DNA of 64,000 nt from Cupriavidus necator A5-1 (GTDB taxonomy: Bacteria; Pseudomonadota; Gammaproteobacteria; Burkholderiales; Burkholderiaceae). Every line of letters starts with the position of its first letter. Within the stretch, counting starts at the first letter, position 1. A program made the translations under genes and the position numbers. Shown here one piece after another: positions 1 through 8,051 of this stretch. The stretch covers positions 3,100,001 to 3,164,000 of the forward strand of contig NZ_JQLI01000001.1 of NCBI RefSeq assembly GCF_000744095.1. The letters are read 5' to 3'. The notes under the pieces were generated by a model. It made no database searches. It worked only from the letters and a program-made list of their open reading frames with translations, and was not told the DNA's origin.

Positions 1-41
1 TTCACGAAGGTGCCGTCGATGAACATTTGATACTGCTTCAT
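1..41 (-). CDS. Aldehyde dehydrogenase family protein, first 13 codons only
   Basis: Only the start is in the window: an ATG at 41-39 reads MKQYQMFIDGTFV and runs off the left edge. This opening (a short polar start, then FIDG, the first beta-strand) is typical of NAD(P)-dependent aldehyde dehydrogenases. It lies 32 bp downstream of the decarboxylase beta-subunit gene on the same strand, so it probably belongs to that operon and would oxidise the aldehyde the decarboxylase releases. If the substrate is sulfopyruvate, it would be a sulfoacetaldehyde dehydrogenase; this is inference. The catalytic domain cannot be seen, so the family call rests on 13 residues and on context. Confidence 0.5.
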   Translation of the reverse strand, partial: MKQYQMFIDGTFV

Positions 42-73
42 GGCGCAGTGCTTTCCGGGTTCGGGTTGGCAGG

Positions 74-679
74 CTAGAACGGCGCGAAGCCGAGATGCTC
101 GCGGAAACGGTTCTTGACGAAGGTGCCATCGCGCGGCGGCAGCGCCCGCTGCGGCTCGTCGGTCGAGATATAGACCTGCGCCACGGTCATGCCGTCGGCC
201 TGCTTGATGACTTGCGCGAGCTTGCCCAGCTCATCGATATCGGAAATTTCGAGCGTCGTCGGCACGCCGACAGCCTTCGCCACCTGGGCCAGGTTGGTGC
301 CGAGGCTGGTGTGGCTCTGCTGCATACCGGTCTCGCCGAAGTGGCCGTTATCGAGAATCACGATATTCAGGTTCTTCTGCTGCTGCGCCGCTGCCGTCGC
401 CAGGCTTCCGATGCCCATCAGCTGCTCGCCGTCACCGGTGATGGCGATCACGGTTTTCTCGGGCTGCGCGATGGCAAGGCCGAGCGCCAGCGAGGTGGAG
501 CCGCCCATCGCGCCCCACAGGTAGAAATTGCCGGGACGGTCGCCGGCGGCAAACACATCGTATGAAGGCGAACCGAGGCCCGATACCACGAGCGCGTCAG
601 GAAATTGCTTCAGCAGTTCGGCAACGAAGTTGCGGCGGTCAAGGCCGGGATTGGCGGGCTTGGAGGTAGAGGTAGTCAT
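74..679 (-). CDS. comE: TPP-dependent 2-oxoacid decarboxylase, beta subunit (ComE type)
   Basis: The 201-residue product matches the C-terminal, cofactor-binding half of split sulfopyruvate/phosphonopyruvate decarboxylases. The thiamine pyrophosphate motif is visible: GDG at residues 82-84 and the partner Asn at 111 in ILDNGHFGETG. The frame stays open further upstream, but MTTSTSK at 679 is chosen because it starts 4 bp after the stop of the alpha-subunit gene; the longer version would overlap that gene heavily. The protein should pair with the alpha subunit to decarboxylate a 2-oxoacid to an aldehyde in the cytoplasm. Sulfopyruvate is the best-known substrate, but no sulfolactate genes or sulfoacetaldehyde acetyltransferase are visible, so the substrate is uncertain. 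The gene symbol is by family resemblance. Confidence 0.8.
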   Translation of the reverse strand: MTTSTSKPANPGLDRRNFVAELLKQFPDALVVSGLGSPSYDVFAAGDRPGNFYLWGAMGGSTSLALGLAIAQPEKTVIAITGDGEQLMGIGSLATAAAQQQKNLNIVILDNGHFGETGMQQSHTSLGTNLAQVAKAVGVPTTLEISDIDELGKLAQVIKQADGMTVAQVYISTDEPQRALPPRDGTFVKNRFREHLGFAPF

Positions 680-683
680 AGGA

Positions 684-1217
684 TCAGCGCATCCACTTTT
701 TACGGCCGATAAGGCTCTGGGACAGGAGAACGGCAACGCGGTTGCCAGCGTCGAAGGCGGAAACCAGGCCGGCGTCGACCAGCTCGGCGGCTTCATCCGG
801 CGAGTTCACGCGATAGACCGTGATGCCCATCAGCTCCAGCGCGCGCTGGGTGGCCAGGCCCATCGGGTTCTGCCAGGGATTGAACTCAGCGTACTCGCCG
901 CGCATGGTCACGAGGGTGAAGAATGGGAACTGGCAGCTCTCCAGCAGCGAGAACATGTTCACGCAGTTGCCGACACCGCTGCTCTGCATCAGCAGCACGG
1001 CGCGGTCTCCGCCCAGCCAGGCGCCGCTGACGACGCCCACGCCTTCTTCTTCGGTGGTCAGCACCACGTCGCGGATTTCCGGGTCGGCCTTGGCGCGTCG
1101 GATGACGTGCGAGTGGCCGGCGTCGGGCACGTAGGCCACCTGGCGCACGCCGTTTTGTTTGAGGGCCTGGAAGATGTCCTCTTGCCAGGCAAGGGGCTCA
1201 GAGTTGTTAGTCGTCAT
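684..1217 (-). CDS. comD: TPP-dependent 2-oxoacid decarboxylase, alpha subunit (ComD type)
   Basis: The 177-residue product is the pyrimidine-binding half of a split TPP decarboxylase. The TTEEEGVG stretch at residues 54-61 carries the Glu expected to activate the cofactor. MTTNNSEPLAW at 1217 is preferred over an in-frame ATG nine codons upstream because the family usually begins just before the WQEDIFQAL helix. It is the first gene of a minus-strand operon (alpha, beta, aldehyde dehydrogenase) and is divergent from a LysR gene, its likely regulator. Separate alpha and beta genes are normal for ComDE; in the phosphonopyruvate enzyme the halves are often fused. Confidence 0.8.
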   Translation of the reverse strand: MTTNNSEPLAWQEDIFQALKQNGVRQVAYVPDAGHSHVIRRAKADPEIRDVVLTTEEEGVGVVSGAWLGGDRAVLLMQSSGVGNCVNMFSLLESCQFPFFTLVTMRGEYAEFNPWQNPMGLATQRALELMGITVYRVNSPDEAAELVDAGLVSAFDAGNRVAVLLSQSLIGRKKWMR

Positions 1218-1252
1218 GGTCGCAAGTAGAGGAAAGGGGGACAACGTTTGCT

Positions 1253-1289
1253 ATCATAGAGTTGACTAGCTAGCGATATGAAATACAAT
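1253..1289 (+). promoter_or_regulatory. Divergent promoter region between comD and a LysR gene
   Basis: On the plus strand a sigma-70-like promoter is visible: TTGACT at 1262-1267 and TACAAT at 1284-1289 with a 16-bp spacer, placing the LysR start codon about 50 bp downstream. On the minus strand TATGAT at 1258-1253 could be the -10 for comD, without a good -35, as expected for an activator-dependent promoter. The palindrome CTAGCTAG at 1267-1274 lies between the two and is a candidate LysR contact. Confidence 0.5.
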
Positions 1290-1342
1290 TAATTGATGCC
1301 TGCAATCACAAAGTTGAATGCCGGCCTGGAGCCTTCAGAGAT

Positions 1343-2272
1343 ATGGACATCAAGCAGCTTCGCGCCCTGTTAGCCATCGCCGAGACCGGCAGTGCCACCA
1401 AGGCGGCCGAGCTGCTGCGCATCGTGCAGCCGGCGGTTTCCAGGCACGTGCGCCTGCTCGAGGAGGAACTAGGTGTCGAACTGTTCGAGCGCGAGCGCCA
1501 CGGGATGGTCCTGACCGAGGCCGGCCGGACGCTGGTCGAATACGGCCGCAGGGCGCTGCAGGAACTCGACCGCGCCAAGGCAGAGATCATTCCGGCGCGG
1601 GGCGCGATTACTGGCACGGCCGTCATTGGGCTTCTCCCCAGCACTTGTGAGTTATTGGCAGCGGAGCTGGTTGCCACAGTCAAAGCCAGGCATCCGCAAC
1701 TGGTGGTGCGCATCAACGTGGGCTACGCAGGAAACCTGCTCCAGTGGCTCGAGGCCGGCGACGTCGAGGTCGCCCTGCTCTACGACACCAAGAGCTCTCC
1801 CGGCCTGCAGGTCGAAGCACTGCTCGATGAACAGCTCTACCTGGTGGGACCGGCAGGCACGCTTGCGCCAGGCGAGGAGCAAACCGTCGAGCGCTTCCGC
1901 GACCTGCCGCTGATCCTGCCCAACGCTCCGCACGGGTTGCGCAGCGTGGTCGAGCATGCCTGCGCGGTCGCCGGCTTCAGCCCCACGATCGCGGTCGAGA
2001 CCAACTCCCTGGCCGTGCAGAAGAACCTGGTGGCAAAGGGCTTCGGCCACACCGTGCTGCCCAGCTCCGCGGTGTCCGAGGAAATGGAAGACGGCATCCT
2101 TGCCGGCGCCCCGATCGTCTCGCCCAAGCTCTCGCGCCGCATCGTGCTCGCGCACGCCGCCACGCGGCGGCCGACACCGGCGGCCGGCTTCGTTTCCGAG
2201 GAGCTGGTCGCGCTGATGAAGCGGCTGGTGGTCGACGGGGCATGGCCGGGCGCCACCTGGGTCAGCGACTGA
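1343..2272 (+). CDS. LysR-type transcriptional regulator, divergent to comDE
   Basis: The 309-residue protein has a standard LysR N-terminus: MDIKQLRALLAIAETGS followed by a winged helix-turn-helix (AAELLRIVQPAVSRHVRLLEEELG, about residues 18-42), then an effector-binding domain from about residue 90. The closing wing reads FERERHGMVLTEAG. It is divergent from comD, so by the usual LysR arrangement it likely controls the decarboxylase/dehydrogenase operon and its own expression in response to the substrate or a pathway intermediate. A clear promoter precedes it. Its stop is 18 bp from the end of a convergent Bug receptor gene. The effector cannot be predicted. Confidence 0.92.
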   Translation: MDIKQLRALLAIAETGSATKAAELLRIVQPAVSRHVRLLEEELGVELFERERHGMVLTEAGRTLVEYGRRALQELDRAKAEIIPARGAITGTAVIGLLPSTCELLAAELVATVKARHPQLVVRINVGYAGNLLQWLEAGDVEVALLYDTKSSPGLQVEALLDEQLYLVGPAGTLAPGEEQTVERFRDLPLILPNAPHGLRSVVEHACAVAGFSPTIAVETNSLAVQKNLVAKGFGHTVLPSSAVSEEMEDGILAGAPIVSPKLSRRIVLAHAATRRPTPAAGFVSEELVALMKRLVVDGAWPGATWVSD

Positions 2273-2290
2273 CGCAGCGGCGGCGCCACG

Positions 2291-3256
2291 TCAGTCAAGC
2301 TCGATGTTCCCGGCCTTGATGACTTCTGCCCAGCGGCGCGTCTCCGCCTGGACAAACCTGGCTGCCTTGTCCGGACTGGAATCCATGATCGGCTGCACGC
2401 CGATCTTCTCCATGCGCTGACGCACCTCGGGATCCTTGACCACCGCCTGCAAGGCGGTGCTCAGCTTCTCGATGATTGGGGCCGGCGTACCCTTTGGCAC
2501 CATCACCATGTTCCACAGCGACGTTTCATAGTTGGCGTAGCCCGCTTCCTTCATCGTCGGCACGTTGGGCAGCACGCTGGAGCGCGTTGCCGTCGTTACC
2601 GCGAGCGCCTTCAGGCGACCGGACTGGATCATCGGCGCGGCCGTCGACACCGCATCGGTGATGAGCTGGATATCGCCCGAAATCACCGACTGGATCGCCT
2701 GGCTGGCGCCGCGGAACGGTACATGAGTGAGGCTCAGGTGCTCCTGGTACCGCAGCAGCTCGACCGCCATATGGACGGCGCTCCCCTTGCCGGCAGAGCC
2801 GTAGCTGTACTTGCCCGGATTCTTCTTGATGTCTTCGACCAGCTCCTTCGCCGTGTTCGCCTTGACCGAGGGATTGACCGCCAGCACCATCGGCACCGCC
2901 GCGACTACGCAGACGGGCACGAGCGCGTTGACCGGGTCGTACGGCAGCTTCTTGTAGAGCGTGGCGTTGATGGCGTGCGAGCTGGTGCCGAACAACAGCG
3001 TGTAGCCGTCCGCCGGGCTTTTCGCGACCACGTCAGTCGCGATGGTGCCACCGGCCCCTGCCTTGTTTTCCACCACGACCGACTGCCCGAGCAAGGCGCC
3101 GAGCTTGTTCGCCACGATGCGCGCCACCACGTCGGTGCTGCCGCCGGCGGCGAAGCCTACGACCAGCCGGACGGGATGGTCGGGATAGGCAGCCTGGGCG
3201 TGCGCGCTGAACGAAATGAGCGCACCGATCCCCACTTGAGCAAGCAAGCGTTTCAT
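2291..3256 (-). CDS. Bug/TctC-family periplasmic solute receptor
   Basis: The 321-residue product belongs to the tripartite tricarboxylate receptor (Bug) family: YPDHPVRLVVGFAAGGSTDVVARIV after the signal peptide, VVENKAGAGGTIA, and HVPFRGA in place of the commoner HVPYKG. MKRLLAQVGIGALISFSAHAQA is a Sec signal peptide. The start at 3256 is preferred over one 17 codons upstream because it gives a clean signal peptide and has GGAAGAG just before it. Bug proteins bind small carboxylates or amides in the periplasm. No TctA/TctB membrane partner lies nearby, so it must use a transporter elsewhere or act in sensing. The ligand may be related to the comDE substrate. Confidence 0.9.
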   Translation of the reverse strand: MKRLLAQVGIGALISFSAHAQAAYPDHPVRLVVGFAAGGSTDVVARIVANKLGALLGQSVVVENKAGAGGTIATDVVAKSPADGYTLLFGTSSHAINATLYKKLPYDPVNALVPVCVVAAVPMVLAVNPSVKANTAKELVEDIKKNPGKYSYGSAGKGSAVHMAVELLRYQEHLSLTHVPFRGASQAIQSVISGDIQLITDAVSTAAPMIQSGRLKALAVTTATRSSVLPNVPTMKEAGYANYETSLWNMVMVPKGTPAPIIEKLSTALQAVVKDPEVRQRMEKIGVQPIMDSSPDKAARFVQAETRRWAEVIKAGNIELD

Positions 3257-3450
3257 GTCTCTTCCAGGTAGATAGTTTTGGTTGGATGGCGCATTGCGCG
3301 GCGACACCCTTTGAAACGATGGTAGCGAGCAACCGTGGCGACGGTGAAATAGAAAATTCCGCTGCTGCTATCAAGGGGTGGCATGCCTGGGGCTACTACT
3401 GCGGTGTTAACCCGAAGCTCCGCGCCGAAGAAATCGCCGCGTAAACGCAA

Positions 3451-3482
3451 GTACGCCGCGCAGCCATCGCCGCGCGGCGTAC
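3451..3482 (-). terminator. Strong GC-rich hairpin downstream of a Bug gene
   Basis: GTACGCCGCGC at 3451-3461 pairs perfectly with GCGCGGCGTAC at 3472-3482 around a 10-nt loop. It sits 52 bp past the stop of the minus-strand Bug gene that ends at 3534, so it may terminate or stabilise that transcript. On the minus strand only a short T-containing stretch (TTGCGTTT) follows, so classical rho-independent termination is uncertain. Confidence 0.5.
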
Positions 3483-3533
3483 ATTCAAGGTCCAACGGAA
3501 CGGAAGCGCTGGCGCGCTACCGGCTGCAGGATG

Positions 3534-4538
3534 TCAGTCGGCCTCCACCTTCATGGTCTTCAGCAGCGGCTGCCACTTGTCGCTTTCCGCCTTGAGCCAG
3601 GTCCGCAGCCCCTCCGGCGTCTGCTTGTCTACCGGCACGACCTCCGCACCCAGGTCGTCAAGCCGCTTGGCCACGGCAGGATCCTTCAATGCCTGCTGCA
3701 GCGCCTTGGTCAGCCTGGCGGTGACCGCGGGCGGCGTGCCCTTGGGCGCATAGATCCCGTGCCAGACCTTCATCGAGAAGCCCTTCAGGCCGCCTTCCTG
3801 CAGCGTCGGCGCATTGGGCAGCGCCTTGATGCGGCTAGGCGTCGTCACGCCATACAGCTTGACGCGATTGGCGTTGATATGCGACAGCGTCGAGGTGGTC
3901 TGGTCGCACAACAGGTCCACCTGCCCACCCAGCAATGCCGTCAGCGCGGGGCCGGTGCCCTGGTAGGGAACGGAGGTCATCTTGACTTTGACTGCCTCCT
4001 CGAACAGCAGGCCGCATAGCTGCGAAACCGCGCCAAGGCCGGCATTGGCCAGCGAGACCTTCTCCTTGTTCTGCGACACGTACTTGATCAGCTCCGCCGC
4101 GTTTGCCGGCGGCAGGTCCTTGCGGCCCAGCAGCGTCATCGGCACATCCGCCACCTGCCCGATGTACTCGAAATCCTTAAGCGGGCTGTAGGAGAGCTTC
4201 TTGTACAGCGCCGGCGCCGTCGCCATGCCATTGTGGTGGATCAGGATGGTGTAGCCATCCGGCTGCGCCCGCGCCACGAATGCGGCCGCCACCGTGCCGC
4301 CGGCGCCGAGTTTGTTTTCCACGACAACGCTCTGCCCCAGCTCCTTCGACATGGCCTGCCCAAGCGCCCGCGACACCACATCGGTCGGGCCGCCGGCCGA
4401 GAACGGCACCACCAGCGTAATCGGCTTGGACGGATAAGCGTCTGCCGCCAGCGCCCCCGCGGAAAACGCCAGTCCGAGCGCCCCGCCCGTGATCCACTTC
4501 ATACCGGCCAGCATGGCCTTACCCGCTTGAACGCCCAT
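3534..4538 (-). CDS. Bug/TctC-family periplasmic solute receptor
   Basis: The 334-residue receptor has the Bug core: YPSKPITLVVPFSAGGPTDVVSRALG, VVVENKLGAGGTVA and SVPYQGTGPALTALLGGQVDLLCDQ. The start at 4538 (MGVQAGKAMLAGMKW) follows GGAGACGG at the right distance; the earlier in-frame ATG has no such site. The signal peptide ends near AGALAADA. It is transcribed in the same direction as the Bug gene at 2291-3256 but separated from it by 277 bp containing a strong hairpin, so the two are probably separate units. A LysR gene on the same strand lies upstream at 4733-5653. The ligand is unknown. Confidence 0.9.
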   Translation of the reverse strand: MGVQAGKAMLAGMKWITGGALGLAFSAGALAADAYPSKPITLVVPFSAGGPTDVVSRALGQAMSKELGQSVVVENKLGAGGTVAAAFVARAQPDGYTILIHHNGMATAPALYKKLSYSPLKDFEYIGQVADVPMTLLGRKDLPPANAAELIKYVSQNKEKVSLANAGLGAVSQLCGLLFEEAVKVKMTSVPYQGTGPALTALLGGQVDLLCDQTTSTLSHINANRVKLYGVTTPSRIKALPNAPTLQEGGLKGFSMKVWHGIYAPKGTPPAVTARLTKALQQALKDPAVAKRLDDLGAEVVPVDKQTPEGLRTWLKAESDKWQPLLKTMKVEAD

Positions 4539-4732
4539 ATCACCGTCTCCATGTCGCCGGCGCGTGCTTGCTTGTCGCGCCGGTCGGTTTATCAAACGGA
4601 GACTAGAGTGCGGGATAACGGCACCGGAGGGAATCCGGATTTATCGAATGGGTCATACGGCTGGGCCGAACGCAGGCCGGCGGCGCGAGGCCCAGGCCCG
4701 GCCGCGGCCAGCCCGCGGAGCGCCGGCACGGC

Positions 4733-5653
4733 TCAGCTAGCGGCAGCCGCGAGATCGTGTGGGCCGCGCCGGAAATCGCAGACACGCTGGCTGACCTCTG
4801 CGATCACATCGAGCGCGCGGGTGAAGGCGTCGTTGCGGAACACCGCCGAGTACACCAGCGGCGGGGGCATCGGCTCGCTTGGCACGACGCGCAGCAGGCC
4901 TCTTTCAATATCCGGGGCGAAGTAGTCGAGAGCCAGCTGGCTGATGCCAAGGCCTTCGATGGTCAGCTCCCTGAGCACGGTCAGGCTGTTGGTCGAAAAG
5001 ACCTTCCTGAACCGGAATCCATGTTCGCGGCGCCATGGGCCGTAGTAGGTATTCTTGGCTGAGCCGGCGGCCTGTTCCAGGACGGGATAGTCGGCAAATT
5101 CCTCCGGCTGCAGTGGCCTGTCCGGCAATGCCAGCCGCGGGCTTGCCATCCACAAGTCCTCCACGCGCCCCACCTCGACGGTCTTGTAGGCATCGCCCCA
5201 GAACGTCCCGGGCAGGATGGCCAGATCGATTTTGTTGGCCTCCAGGTCATCGAACAGGTTCATGCCGGCGTCCACGACCGGCTCAACCTGCAGCGCCGGA
5301 TACCTGCGCTTGAGTTCCCGTATCAGTTCGGTCAGCCAGGTCAGGGCAATCAGCTCGGTGACGCCGATGCGGTACGTCCCCGCGACCTCGTCCGCCTGCC
5401 CCACCTCGGCCGCGATCCTCTCCCTGAGGCGCATCGCGTCCTGCGCAAGGATCAACAGCCGCGAACCCGCGTGGGTTGGTACCAGGCCTTTGGGCATGCG
5501 ATGGACCAGCTGCACGCGCAACGCCTGTTCGAGTTCGTTGATCCGCTTCGACATGGCGGACTGCGTGGTATGGAGCTTGGTGGCCGCAGCGCTGAATGAG
5601 GCGAGCGTTACGCTGAAGTAAAACGCCTCGAGCTGCTTGAACGTCACATTCAT
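4733..5653 (-). CDS. LysR-type transcriptional regulator
   Basis: The 306-residue protein begins MNVTFKQLEAFYFSVTLASFSAAATKLHTTQSAMSKRINELE, a complete LysR helix-turn-helix, and continues into a periplasmic-binding-protein-like effector domain (GTYRIGVTELIALTWLTELIRELKRRYP). The same GITELVALTW / GVTELTALTW segment occurs in the two LysR proteins at 10177-12028, marking them as one subfamily. The gene is divergent from the aminotransferase/Bug/aldolase operon starting at 5810 and is the best candidate for its regulator. An interrupted palindrome lies between them. It could also act on the Bug gene downstream at 3534-4538. Confidence 0.92.
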   Translation of the reverse strand: MNVTFKQLEAFYFSVTLASFSAAATKLHTTQSAMSKRINELEQALRVQLVHRMPKGLVPTHAGSRLLILAQDAMRLRERIAAEVGQADEVAGTYRIGVTELIALTWLTELIRELKRRYPALQVEPVVDAGMNLFDDLEANKIDLAILPGTFWGDAYKTVEVGRVEDLWMASPRLALPDRPLQPEEFADYPVLEQAAGSAKNTYYGPWRREHGFRFRKVFSTNSLTVLRELTIEGLGISQLALDYFAPDIERGLLRVVPSEPMPPPLVYSAVFRNDAFTRALDVIAEVSQRVCDFRRGPHDLAAAAS

Positions 5654-5721
5654 GATGGTGGATGGGGGCTGGATCGACCTGCCCTATTCTCGCATCCGCA
5701 GGCCGCAGCCCAAGAAAAAAA

Positions 5722-5780
5722 GGAATACCTCCGTCATCTAATTCCTCGTTTGTTGGACAGAGATCGATAGCAGATACTTT
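5722..5780 (+). promoter_or_regulatory. Interrupted palindrome and promoter-like sequence before the aminotransferase
   Basis: GGAAT at 5722-5726 and ATTCC at 5741-5745 form an interrupted palindrome with a 14-bp gap, in the size range of LysR sites. Just downstream, TTGGAC at 5753-5758 and TACTTT at 5775-5780 with a 16-bp spacer could form a plus-strand promoter for the aminotransferase at 5810. Function is inferred from position between divergent genes. Confidence 0.35.
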
Positions 5781-5809
5781 TTCGCAAGTTCAGCCCCGCG
5801 CGAGTATCC

Positions 5810-7015
5810 ATGCTTCCTCTCACCGACCGCCTCAACAGAATCAAGCCTTCCCCGAGCTCCATGGCAGGCCAACGTGTGCGCGAGCTGCGCGCCGCCGGCC
5901 GCGACGTCATTGGCCTGACGGCGGGGGAGCCCGACTTCGAAACACCGCTGCATATCCGGGAAGCCGCCTGGGAAGCGATGGTCGCAGGCAAGACACGCTA
6001 TACCGACGTAGGCGGTACCGCCGATCTGCGCGAGGCTGTCGCGCGCAAGTTCAAGCGTGAAAACGGGCTGAGCTACAGCACCAATGAGATCATCATCAGC
6101 ACCGGCGCCAAGCAAGTGATTTTCAACGCGATCCTCTGCACCGTGCAGCAAGGCGACGAGGTCATTGTTCCCGCACCGTACTGGGTTTCGTATCCGGATA
6201 TCACGCTGTTCGCAGGCGGCGTCCCGGTGTTCGCGCCTTGCAAGGCGGAGAACGGCTTCAAGCTGACGCCGGAGGCGCTCGAACGCGCCATCTCACCGCG
6301 GACCCGCTGGCTGATCCTGAATTCACCGAACAACCCGAGCGGCGCCGCATACTCCCGCGAAGAACTGGTCGCGCTCGCCGCCGTGCTGGAGCGTCATCCC
6401 CATGTCTGGGTCATGACGGACGACATCTATGAGCACCTGATGTATGACGAGGCCGGCTTTGTCACGATGGCGCAGGCCGCGCCCGCACTGAAGGATCGCA
6501 CGCTCACCATCAACGGCGTGTCAAAAGCCTATGCCATGACGGGCTGGCGGATCGGGTACGCCGGTGGCCCCGCCGCACTGGTCAAGGCAATGGTCAAGCT
6601 GCAGTCCCAGAGCACTTCCGGCGCGAACGCCGTCGCCCAGGCCGCCGCAGTCGCAGCTCTCGAAGGGCCCCAGGACTTTATCTCCGCCAACCGGGACATG
6701 TTCCGGGCGCGCCGGGATGCGGTGGTCGCGGCCTTGGGCAAGATCGACGGCATTGCCTGTGAAGCGCCTGCAGGCGCGTTCTATGTCTTTGCCTCGTGCG
6801 AAGGACTCTTCGGCTCGCGCACGCCAGACGGGCGAGTGATCCGCAACAGCGACGACTGGGTTTCCTGGGTGCTGGAATCGCAGGACCTCGCAGTCCTCCA
6901 GGGATCCGCCTACGGCGTCGATGCCCACTTCCGGCTGTCATTCGCCACCAGCATGGACCAACTGGCCGAAGGCGCGCGCCGAATCGACGCAGCCGCTGCA
7001 GCACTGATCCGATAA
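5810..7015 (+). CDS. Class I/II PLP-dependent aminotransferase
   Basis: The 401-residue protein is a full-length fold-type I aminotransferase of the AspC-like group. It shows the substrate/PLP segment GLTAGEPDFETP, the NSPNNPSG motif, and NGVSKAYAMTGWRIGY in which Lys239 should form the internal aldimine. It would move the amino group of an amino acid to a 2-oxoacid in the cytoplasm. It leads an operon with a Bug receptor and an RraA-like aldolase. A paralogue with the same motifs lies at 17250-18458, again next to an RraA-like aldolase. This supports a role in making a 4-hydroxy-2-oxoacid for aldol cleavage rather than housekeeping aspartate metabolism. The exact substrate is unknown. Confidence 0.9.
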   Translation: MLPLTDRLNRIKPSPSSMAGQRVRELRAAGRDVIGLTAGEPDFETPLHIREAAWEAMVAGKTRYTDVGGTADLREAVARKFKRENGLSYSTNEIIISTGAKQVIFNAILCTVQQGDEVIVPAPYWVSYPDITLFAGGVPVFAPCKAENGFKLTPEALERAISPRTRWLILNSPNNPSGAAYSREELVALAAVLERHPHVWVMTDDIYEHLMYDEAGFVTMAQAAPALKDRTLTINGVSKAYAMTGWRIGYAGGPAALVKAMVKLQSQSTSGANAVAQAAAVAALEGPQDFISANRDMFRARRDAVVAALGKIDGIACEAPAGAFYVFASCEGLFGSRTPDGRVIRNSDDWVSWVLESQDLAVLQGSAYGVDAHFRLSFATSMDQLAEGARRIDAAAAALIR

Positions 7016-7048
7016 GTCCTTCCGCAAATCCCACTTCCCGCCCCCGCC

Positions 7049-8041
7049 ATGAACTCACTGCTGAAGCGTCTGTGCTCCCCGAGCGCCCTGCGAATCGTAG
7101 CGGCAAGCCTGTCGCTGCTTGCCACTGCCGCGCATTGCGAAGAGCCGTATCCGTCCAAACCGGTTCGAATCCTTGTGGGCTTTTCTCCAGGCGGATCGAA
7201 CGATATTGTGGCCCGGTTGATCGCCCCCAAGCTGGCCGAAGCGTTGGGCAAGCAAGTCCTGATCGACAACAGGCCAGGCGCAGGCGGCAACATTGCTGCC
7301 GACACCATGCTGAAAGCGCCGGCGGATGGCCATACCCTGATGATCTGCACCACGGGCATGCTGTCGATCCAGCCCTTCCTGCAGAAGATGACCTATGACC
7401 CGCAGACGGACATCATCCCCGTTTCCCTGATCGCCAATACGCCATACATCGCCCTCGTCAATGCGTCCCTTCCCGTGCACAACGTCAAGGAGCTGGTCGC
7501 GTATGCAAAGGCCAACCCCGGGAAAGTGAACTTCGCTTCGTCGGGCAATGGCACCGCAGGCCATCTCGCGGGGGAAATGCTGAAGCTGCGCGCGGGCATC
7601 AACATCGTCCACGTCCCATACAAGGGCACCGGGCAAGCCATGACAGACCTGCTGGGCGGTCAGGTTTCCCTGATTTTCGACCAGCCGATCAGTTCCCTGC
7701 CCTATGCAAAATCCGGCAAGCTGCGGGTCCTTGGGGTGGCCGCCACGCAGCGGCTGAAATCGCTGCCTGATGTCCCCACGTTCGCTGAGGCGGGTGTCCC
7801 CGGCTTCGACCCGGTGGCATGGACCGGCCTGTGCGCGGCGAAAGGCACGCCCTCCAACGTGATAGCCCGCCTGCAACGCGAAATCCAGCAAGTCCTGCAC
7901 CAGCCGGATATTGCACAGCGCCTGAGCCAGGACGGCATGGAGGTGGTGGGCAGCTCTTCAGAGAAGTTCCGAGAGTTCCTGGTCACTGACAAGCGCAAGT
8001 GGTCGGGGGTCATCAAGGAAGCCAACGTTACGCTGAACTGA
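7049..8041 (+). CDS. Bug/TctC-family periplasmic solute receptor
   Basis: The 330-residue receptor has a long signal peptide (hydrophobic stretch ALRIVAASLSLLATAAHC) and then YPSKPVRILVGFSPGGSNDIVARLI, IDNRPGAGGNIAADTM and HVPYKGTGQAMTDLLGGQVSLIF, all Bug hallmarks. It sits 33 bp after the aminotransferase and 10 bp before an RraA-like aldolase, so it is almost certainly co-transcribed and should bind the substrate of that short pathway. The membrane component of the transporter is not encoded here. The Cys at the end of the hydrophobic stretch raises the possibility of a lipoprotein, but the lipobox is poor. Confidence 0.9.
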   Translation: MNSLLKRLCSPSALRIVAASLSLLATAAHCEEPYPSKPVRILVGFSPGGSNDIVARLIAPKLAEALGKQVLIDNRPGAGGNIAADTMLKAPADGHTLMICTTGMLSIQPFLQKMTYDPQTDIIPVSLIANTPYIALVNASLPVHNVKELVAYAKANPGKVNFASSGNGTAGHLAGEMLKLRAGINIVHVPYKGTGQAMTDLLGGQVSLIFDQPISSLPYAKSGKLRVLGVAATQRLKSLPDVPTFAEAGVPGFDPVAWTGLCAAKGTPSNVIARLQREIQQVLHQPDIAQRLSQDGMEVVGSSSEKFREFLVTDKRKWSGVIKEANVTLN

Positions 8042-8051
8042 GAGGTCAGGC

